Source: an uncultured Clostridia bacterium (GTDB lineage: Bacteria; Bacillota; Clostridia; TANB77; CAG-508). Taken from it: DNA of 64,000 nt. The position numbers and the translations under genes are program-made. Under the pieces are notes generated by a model that worked only from the letters and a program-made list of their open reading frames with translations, made no database searches and had not been told where the DNA came from. This document shows, piece by piece, positions 62,646-64,000 of the stretch (positions within the stretch are counted from its first letter, which is position 1; the number at the start of each line of letters is the position of its first letter). Where the stretch lies: positions 4,947-68,946 of the forward strand of contig CAKPKQ010000004.1 of NCBI GenBank assembly GCA_934167305.1. The letters run 5' to 3'.

Positions 62646-63533
62646 ATGAAAATAGGAATTGATTTAGGTGGAAGCCATATTGGAATAGGTGTGGTTGATG
62701 AGCAAGGAAAAATAATTGAAAAAACGGAAACAGAATTAGCAAATACAAATAATGTACAAGAATTTATAGTTAATAAAATTGAAAATGATGTTGCAAATTA
62801 TATAAATAAATATAACAACATAGAAATGATAGGAATAGCAAGTCCAGGAACACCTAAAGAAGGCAAATTGACTAATATTGTTAATTTAGGAATAAAAGAG
62901 CTTAATATTACTGAAATATTAGAATCTAAATTTAATATTCAAGTAAAAGTAAAAAATGATGCTAAATGTGCAGCTATTGCAGAAAAGAAGTATGGAGCAT
63001 TAAAAAATTATCAAGATGCAGTCTTTTTGTGTTTAGGTACTGGAATAGGAAGTGATGTATTCATAGCAGGAGAAGAGTTGAAGCCAATTAGAAACTCTGG
63101 AGTTGAATTAGGACATATGATAATTGAAAAAAACGGAATACAATGTAAATGTGGCAAAAAAGGATGTTTTGAAACATATTGTGCGATTAAAAGATTAAAA
63201 AATAATTTAATGGAAATAATGAATATACCTACAGAAACAGATGGAAAAGAATTATTAAAGCTTCTAGAAAATAATCAAAATGAGCAAGTTAAAAATGTTT
63301 TAAATGAATACATGGAAGACCTAACTATAGGACTTTCAAATATTATAGATATTTTTGAACCACAGGCAATCTGTTTGGGTGGGGGATTTGTATATTTTAA
63401 AGAAGTGTTATATAAGCCTTTTTTAGAAAATTATTATAATAAAAGATATGTGTTTAATAAAGAAGAACTTCCAGAAATAAAGTTGGCTATGTTAGGGAAT
63501 GATGCCGGGATTATAGGTGCATCACTATTATAA
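62646..63533 (+). CDS. ROK-family sugar kinase (glucokinase-like)
   Basis: The ATG at 62646 (AAAGGG upstream) is preferred over a GTG 18 nt earlier. This 295-residue protein has the phosphate-binding start IGIDLGGSHIGIGVVD, the catalytic VKNDAKCAAIAE, LGTGIGSDVF, and the ROK zinc site with His and Cys (GHMIIEKNG, CKCGKKGCFE). ROK members phosphorylate glucose, ManNAc or similar sugars; the exact substrate is not visible. It follows the pilus terminator, so it has a separate or read-through transcript. Confidence 0.88.
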   Translation: MKIGIDLGGSHIGIGVVDEQGKIIEKTETELANTNNVQEFIVNKIENDVANYINKYNNIEMIGIASPGTPKEGKLTNIVNLGIKELNITEILESKFNIQVKVKNDAKCAAIAEKKYGALKNYQDAVFLCLGTGIGSDVFIAGEELKPIRNSGVELGHMIIEKNGIQCKCGKKGCFETYCAIKRLKNNLMEIMNIPTETDGKELLKLLENNQNEQVKNVLNEYMEDLTIGLSNIIDIFEPQAICLGGGFVYFKEVLYKPFLENYYNKRYVFNKEELPEIKLAMLGNDAGIIGASLL

Positions 63534-63534
63534 T

Positions 63535-63563
63535 TTGACAAAAATGTAAAAAAATAGTATAAT
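63535..63563 (+). promoter_or_regulatory. Near-consensus promoter facing the 106-bp repeats
   Basis: TTGACA (63535-63540), a 17-nt spacer and TATAAT (63558-63563) form a perfect match directly after the ROK stop. No convincing gene follows within 437 nt. Confidence 0.85.
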
Positions 63564-63569
63564 AATTAA

Positions 63570-63763
63570 CAGTTGTTACCAATATGTGTAAAGAAGAGAT
63601 TTATATTTGTTTATAAAAAGAAAATAATTTTAAATTTTTAGAATATGTTTAGGGCGGAAAAGAAACATATTAAAAGCAATAGTTTGATACTAGAAAAAAT
63701 TATTTTAGTGAAAATATCTGTGCAAATTAACAGCAACAGATATATTTATTCTATGCTTTTTTT
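63570..63763 (+). ncRNA. Non-coding leader upstream of the repeat array
   Basis: This stretch of 194 nt has no convincing gene. It contains a 9-bp hairpin AATATGTTT/AAACATATT (63642-63671) and an 8-bp hairpin ATATCTGT/ACAGATAT (63714-63743), then seven T before the first repeat. With the strong promoter upstream it is probably transcribed as RNA; the end of that RNA is not in the window. Confidence 0.45.
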
Positions 63764-63869
63764 ATTGTATAGGAAAAATCGAAGATTTTTGCTATACAAC
63801 AAGGTTAAGTTACCTTGGGCTGTGCGGGTTGCAAAGCAACCCTGTACATGTGGCGAAGCCACTTTTCTT
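63764..63869 (+). repeat. 106-bp tandem repeat, copy 1
   Basis: The unit runs ATTGTATAGG...CACTTTTCTT. It folds into hairpin 1 (63765-63799: 8 bp, a G-G mismatch, 7 bp, loop GAA), a weak stem AAGGT/ACCTT (63801-63816), hairpin 3 (GGGTTGC-AAA-GCAACCC, 63826-63842) and hairpin 4 (GTGGC-GAA-GCCAC, 63850-63862). All strong hairpins have triloops closed by C-G. Confidence 0.92.
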
Positions 63870-63975
63870 ATTGTATAGGAAAAATCGAAGATTTTTGCTA
63901 TACAACAAGGTTAAGTTACCTTAGGCTGTGCGGGTTGCAAAGCAACCCTGTACATGTGGCGAAGCCACTTTTCTT
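63870..63975 (+). repeat. 106-bp tandem repeat, copy 2
   Basis: It is identical to copy 1 except for one substitution (G at 63817 becomes A at 63923). It is directly adjacent, with no spacer. Confidence 0.93.
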
Positions 63976-64000
63976 ATTGTATAGGAAAAATCGAAGATTT
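63976..64000 (+). repeat. 106-bp tandem repeat, copy 3 (cut by the window edge)
   Basis: The first 25 nt of a third unit match copies 1 and 2 exactly. The array continues beyond the window. Confidence 0.9.

Noticed and set aside
63645..63878. Small open reading frame across the leader and first repeat
   Set aside because: No ribosome site, unusual composition, and its codons cover the hairpin repeats; non-coding structure explains the sequence better.
63764..64000. Tandem repeats as a CRISPR array
   Set aside because: Units are 106 bp and directly adjacent with no unique spacers, and no cas gene is near.
1..64000. Insertion sequences, integrases or prophage genes
   Set aside because: I saw no transposase, recombinase or phage structural motif in any convincing frame.

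Overview
The window comes from a low-GC, Gram-positive (Firmicutes, Clostridia-type) chromosome. Roughly 70% of bases are A/T, genes start with ATG, GTG or TTG behind strong AGGAGG-like sites, and promoters are textbook TTGACA-17-TATAAT. The gene sets are typical of the group: gdpP-rplI-dnaB, tilS-ftsH, a class B PBP with PASTA domains, an LPXTG surface protein, HU, and a type IV pilus operon of the kind found in anaerobic clostridia. No CRISPR array, insertion sequence or integrase was seen, and the only tRNA is tRNA-Leu(UAA).

Layout. 0-2.3 kb: the end of a two-component system (response regulator tail plus sensor kinase) and a convergent small membrane protein. 2.4-10.2 kb: rpoB-rpoC with a long leader, not linked to rplKAJL. 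10.2-12.1 kb: a GC-richer orphan gene and a ComEC-like hydrolase/DUF3006 pair. 12.1-19.3 kb: gdpP, rplI, a 6S-like structured RNA candidate, dnaB, tilS, ftsH. 19.4-27.7 kb: a frameshifted prepilin-dockerin gene, a PBP/HD-GYP pair, a pseudopilin, rnhB, pdp, a zinc-ribbon protein and an LPXTG protein. 27.7-34.9 kb: rpsB, tsf, an EEP hydrolase, a GT-C-like membrane protein, two pseudouridine synthases and a replication-relaxation-like protein.

35.0-40.6 kb (minus strand) is the most unusual part. A VirD4/TraG-like ATPase is followed 25 nt later by a 58-residue Asp/Tyr/His/Arg/Ser-rich peptide gene. Next come a radical SAM/SPASM maturase (one-base frameshift), an HPr-kinase-like protein and an aminoglycoside-phosphotransferase-like kinase. 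This reads as an undescribed RiPP pathway. The peptide has six aromatic-X-Asp tripeptides, the pattern used by radical SAM cyclophane-forming enzymes.

40.7-45.4 kb: a MurJ/SpoVB-type flippase, HU, and an alanine-racemase-like plus ATP-grasp ligase pair. 45.4-49.7 kb is an accessory stretch ending at the 3' end of tRNA-Leu. It holds a three-gene operon with a protein-kinase-like product, a DUF3592 protein, a GC-richer Cys-containing orphan and the remnant of a Fic gene. 49.9-53.1 kb: DUF6514, ppa, a TPR protein and uppP.

53.1-62.6 kb is one type IV pilus operon (pilM-N fusion, pilO, a PilP-like protein, pilin, prepilin peptidase, two pseudopilins, pilB, pilT, pilC), followed by a ROK sugar kinase. 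The window ends in a non-coding region driven by a near-perfect promoter. That region runs into 106-bp tandem repeats, each containing several hairpins with GAA or AAA triloops; the array continues past the edge.
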